Positions 20,716 to 23,019 of a DNA stretch of 23,019 bases are shown here, piece by piece. Below the pieces are notes generated by a model. That model searched no databases. It was given only the letters and a program-made list of their open reading frames with translations, and was not told where the DNA came from. Position numbers and translations under genes: made by a program. Numbering within the stretch: position 1 is the stretch's first letter; each line of letters begins with the position of its first letter. Source of the stretch: Chloroflexota bacterium (lineage in GTDB: Bacteria > Chloroflexota > Limnocylindria > Limnocylindrales > CSP1-4). The DNA is taken from assembly GCA_021812735.1 (NCBI GenBank), contig JAKAMV010000044.1:1-23019 (forward strand). The letters run 5' to 3'.

Positions 20716-23019
20716 ATGCCCAAGCACCTCGTCATCGTGGAATCGCCCGCCAAGGCGCGGACCATCGAGCGCTATCTCGGCGACGACTACCAGGTCCTCG
20801 CGTCGTACGGTCATGTGCGCGACCTCCCCGAGAACCCGGGCAAGGGGAAGCTGGGCGTGGACGTCGAGCACGACTTCGCCCCCGAGTACGTGGTGCCGGA
20901 GGACCGCCGACGCCAGGTTTCGCAGATCGAGAAGGCCGCCCGCGCCGCCGCGGACGTGTGGCTCGCCACCGACCTCGACCGCGAGGGGGAGGCGATCGCC
21001 TGGCATGTCGCCGAGGCAGCCGCGGTCCCGCCCGCGAAGACGCGCCGGGTGACGTTCTCCGAGATCACCGAGGGGGCCATCAAGCACGCGTTCGCCCACC
21101 CGCGGGACATCGACCGCAACCTCGTCGACGCGCAGCAGGCGCGGCGAATCGTGGACCGCCTGGTGGGCTACACGCTGAGCCCGCTGCTCTCGCGCAAGGT
21201 GCGCGGGGGCCTGTCGGCGGGCCGCGTGCAGTCAGTCGCCGTCCGGATGGTCGTCGAGCGCGAGCGCGAGATCCGGGCCTTCACCGCCCGCGAGTACTGG
21301 ACGCTCGAGGCCACGCTGCTCGCCCCCGACGGCAGCCCGTTCGCCGCGGACGTGGTGCGCATCGACGGCCGGGCCGTGGACATCGGCGACGGCGAGACGG
21401 CCGAGCGGCACGCCGCGGCGCTGCGCCTGGCCCGGCCGCGGGTCGGCGCCGTCGCCACCCGCAGTTCGAAGCGCAACCCCGCGCCCCCGTTCACCACCAG
21501 CACGCTCCAGCAGGAGGCGAGCCGCAAGCTCGGCTTCTCGCCCAAGCGCACGATGTCGGTCGCCCAGCGGCTGTACGAGGGCGTCGACACGGCCGATGGC
21601 CACGTCGGGCTGATCACCTACATGCGGACCGATTCGACGGCCATCGCGGCCGTGGCGATGGCCGAGGCCCAGAAGGTGATCTCCCAGCGCTTCGGCGAGC
21701 GCTACGGGACCGGGCGCGGACGGGTCTACAAGACCAGGCAGAAGGGCGCCCAGGAGGCCCACGAGTCCATCCGGCCCACCTCGTTCCTGCGAGATCCGGA
21801 CTCGCTCCGCGGCCACGTCAAGGCCGACGAGCTCCGCCTGTATCGCCTCGTCTGGCAGCGGGCGATCGCCTCGCAGATGGCGGCCAAGGAGCTCGAGACC
21901 ACGACGGTCGAGCTCGAGGCGGGACCCTACCGCCTGCGCGCAGCGGCCACCCGGACGCTGTTCGACGGGTTCAGCCGCGTCTACACCGAGGGCCGCGACG
22001 ACGACGAGGAGGAGGCCGAGCGGACGCTCCCGGCGCTGACTGAGGGCGACCTCACGTCGGTCCAGTCCGTGACGCCCGCCCAGCACTTCACCGAGCCCCC
22101 GCCGCGCTACACCGAGGCCATGCTGATCAAGGCGCTCGAGGAGCACGGCATCGGACGTCCGTCGACGTACGCCGCCACGATCAGCACCATCGTCGACCGC
22201 GGGTACGTGAAGGTGGAGGACCGGCGCCTGAAGCCCGAGGAGATCGGCGAGATCGTCACCGACCTGCTCGTCGGCCACTTCGGCGAGTACGTGGACCTGC
22301 AGTTCACGGCGCGGATGGAGGAGGAGCTCGACGAGGTCGCCCGCGGCGAGCGCAACTGGGTGCCCCTGCTGCGAGAGTTCTTCGGCCCGCTCAAGGAGCG
22401 CGTGGACGAGAAGCGCAAGGAGCTCCGCCGCCGCGACTTCACCACCGAGCCCACGGACGAGGTCTGCTCGCTCGGCCACCCGATGGTGATCCGGCTCGGC
22501 CGCAACGGGAAGTTCCTCGCCTGCTCCACCTATCCGGAGCACCGCGAGACGCGGCCGCTGCCGGGCGAGGAGGCGCCCAGGCTCGACGGCGAGGGCGACC
22601 CCTGCCCGGAGTGCGGCGAGGGCGTGCTGACGACCAAGCGCGGGCGGTTCGGGGCGTTCGTGGGCTGCTCGCGCTACCCGGACTGCACCTACATCAAGAA
22701 GGACGGTCCGCCGCCCCCGGAGCAGCTGCCGTTCGAGGTCCGCTGCCCCAAGAACAACGACGGCCGCCTCGTGGCGCGTCGCGTCCGGCGGACGGGGAAC
22801 GTCTTCTGGGGGTGCTCCGCCTACCCCAAGTGCGACTTCACCACCAACGACGAGCCGACGGGTGCCGTCCACGACGCTCACGAGGACGGCCGGGGGGCGG
22901 TGGCCCGGCGCGGCGATTCGGGCATCTGCCTGACCTGCGGTGCCACAATCGGCCTGCCGGCGCCCATCTCGGCGGGGATGCGCCTTCCGGGCGGCCCTGC
23001 CAACCCAGCGGCGCTCCAG
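20716..23019 (+). CDS. topA: DNA topoisomerase I (type IA), 3' end outside window
   Basis: Relaxes negative supercoils by single-strand passage. 768 codons are open from ATG20716 to the window end with no stop. The Toprim domain starts HLVIVESPAKA (Glu 9) and has D86-L-D88-R-E90 in ATDLDREGEAIAWH. The catalytic tyrosine is Y302 in LITYMRTDST. The LSAGRVQSVA segment and ALEEHGIGRPSTYAATI are also diagnostic. C-terminal zinc-ribbon repeats are uneven: repeat 1 uses C584, H588, C603 and H609; repeat 2 is canonical (C630, C633, C651, C657); repeat 3 has lost its second Cys (C677, C700, C706); CLTC (738-741) begins a further one. A -10 box directly precedes the start, with no clear ribosome binding site. 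Confidence 0.97.
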   Translation, partial: MPKHLVIVESPAKARTIERYLGDDYQVLASYGHVRDLPENPGKGKLGVDVEHDFAPEYVVPEDRRRQVSQIEKAARAAADVWLATDLDREGEAIAWHVAEAAAVPPAKTRRVTFSEITEGAIKHAFAHPRDIDRNLVDAQQARRIVDRLVGYTLSPLLSRKVRGGLSAGRVQSVAVRMVVEREREIRAFTAREYWTLEATLLAPDGSPFAADVVRIDGRAVDIGDGETAERHAAALRLARPRVGAVATRSSKRNPAPPFTTSTLQQEASRKLGFSPKRTMSVAQRLYEGVDTADGHVGLITYMRTDSTAIAAVAMAEAQKVISQRFGERYGTGRGRVYKTRQKGAQEAHESIRPTSFLRDPDSLRGHVKADELRLYRLVWQRAIASQMAAKELETTTVELEAGPYRLRAAATRTLFDGFSRVYTEGRDDDEEEAERTLPALTEGDLTSVQSVTPAQHFTEPPPRYTEAMLIKALEEHGIGRPSTYAATISTIVDRGYVKVEDRRLKPEEIGEIVTDLLVGHFGEYVDLQFTARMEEELDEVARGERNWVPLLREFFGPLKERVDEKRKELRRRDFTTEPTDEVCSLGHPMVIRLGRNGKFLACSTYPEHRETRPLPGEEAPRLDGEGDPCPECGEGVLTTKRGRFGAFVGCSRYPDCTYIKKDGPPPPEQLPFEVRCPKNNDGRLVARRVRRTGNVFWGCSAYPKCDFTTNDEPTGAVHDAHEDGRGAVARRGDSGICLTCGATIGLPAPISAGMRLPGGPANPAALQ

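Noticed and set aside
20958..22043. A 361-codon + strand frame inside topA
   Set aside because: The true topA frame carries Toprim, catalytic Tyr and zinc-ribbon motifs over the same bases; this one is an out-of-frame shadow.
1..23019. CRISPR array, insertion sequence, prophage or riboswitch
   Set aside because: No regularly spaced repeats, transposase or integrase motifs, terminal inverted repeats or recognisable riboswitch cores were seen. No gap between genes exceeds about 200 bases.

Overview
The window is a very GC-rich, gene-dense bacterial chromosome segment. From the tRNA at 318 onward everything recognisable lies on the + strand, in short operons with one-to-few-base overlaps (GTGA, TGATG). 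There is no sign of mobile DNA, prophage, CRISPR or a defence island. A response regulator fused to a CpaE/TadZ-type ATPase, a TrpB2-type tryptophan synthase beta, an F420-enzyme-like protein and an Ig-like/CAP wall protein together suggest a high-GC Chloroflexota (Limnocylindria-like) or, less likely, an actinobacterial lineage. This placement is inferred from gene content, not from a search.

Layout. 1-196 (minus): 5' end of a Pro/Ala/Gln-rich protein. 318-392: tRNA with a CAT anticodon, probably tRNA-Ile2, with its own promoter and a strong terminator. 597-2549: ftsH from a TTG start, followed by a perfect 16-bp hairpin. 2670-4094: M20 metallopeptidase. 4186-6549: a three-gene unit of DnaB-C-like ATPase, minimal nucleotidyltransferase and deazaflavin (F420)-type oxidoreductase-like protein. 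6654-7749: ppa-thpR. 7835-10747: trpB2, then tyrA and a divergent Nudix hydrolase. 10803-14107: NfeD membrane protease, slipin and alpha/beta hydrolase. 14192-15364: receiver-CpaE fusion. 15468-18334: comM-dprA, the DNA-processing genes of natural transformation. 18493-20160: secreted or anchored Big_5/CAP protein. 20229-20621: small conserved-looking unknown. 20716-end: topA, cut by the window edge.

Themes. The left part is protein quality control and translation (FtsH, tRNA-Ile2, peptidase). The middle is aromatic amino acid and nucleotide/phosphate housekeeping. NfeD-slipin is a membrane quality-control pair. The right part is transformation and DNA topology (comM, dprA, topA), with a pilus-type regulator immediately upstream. 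Many genes share a TAnnnT -10 element, and at several of them the start codon lies only 6-10 bases downstream, implying leaderless transcripts alongside Shine-Dalgarno-led ones. No clearly new system is visible. The best leads are the tRNA-Ile2/ftsH arrangement, the REC-CpaE/competence neighbourhood, the DnaB-C/nucleotidyltransferase/oxidoreductase operon and the Ig-CAP protein.
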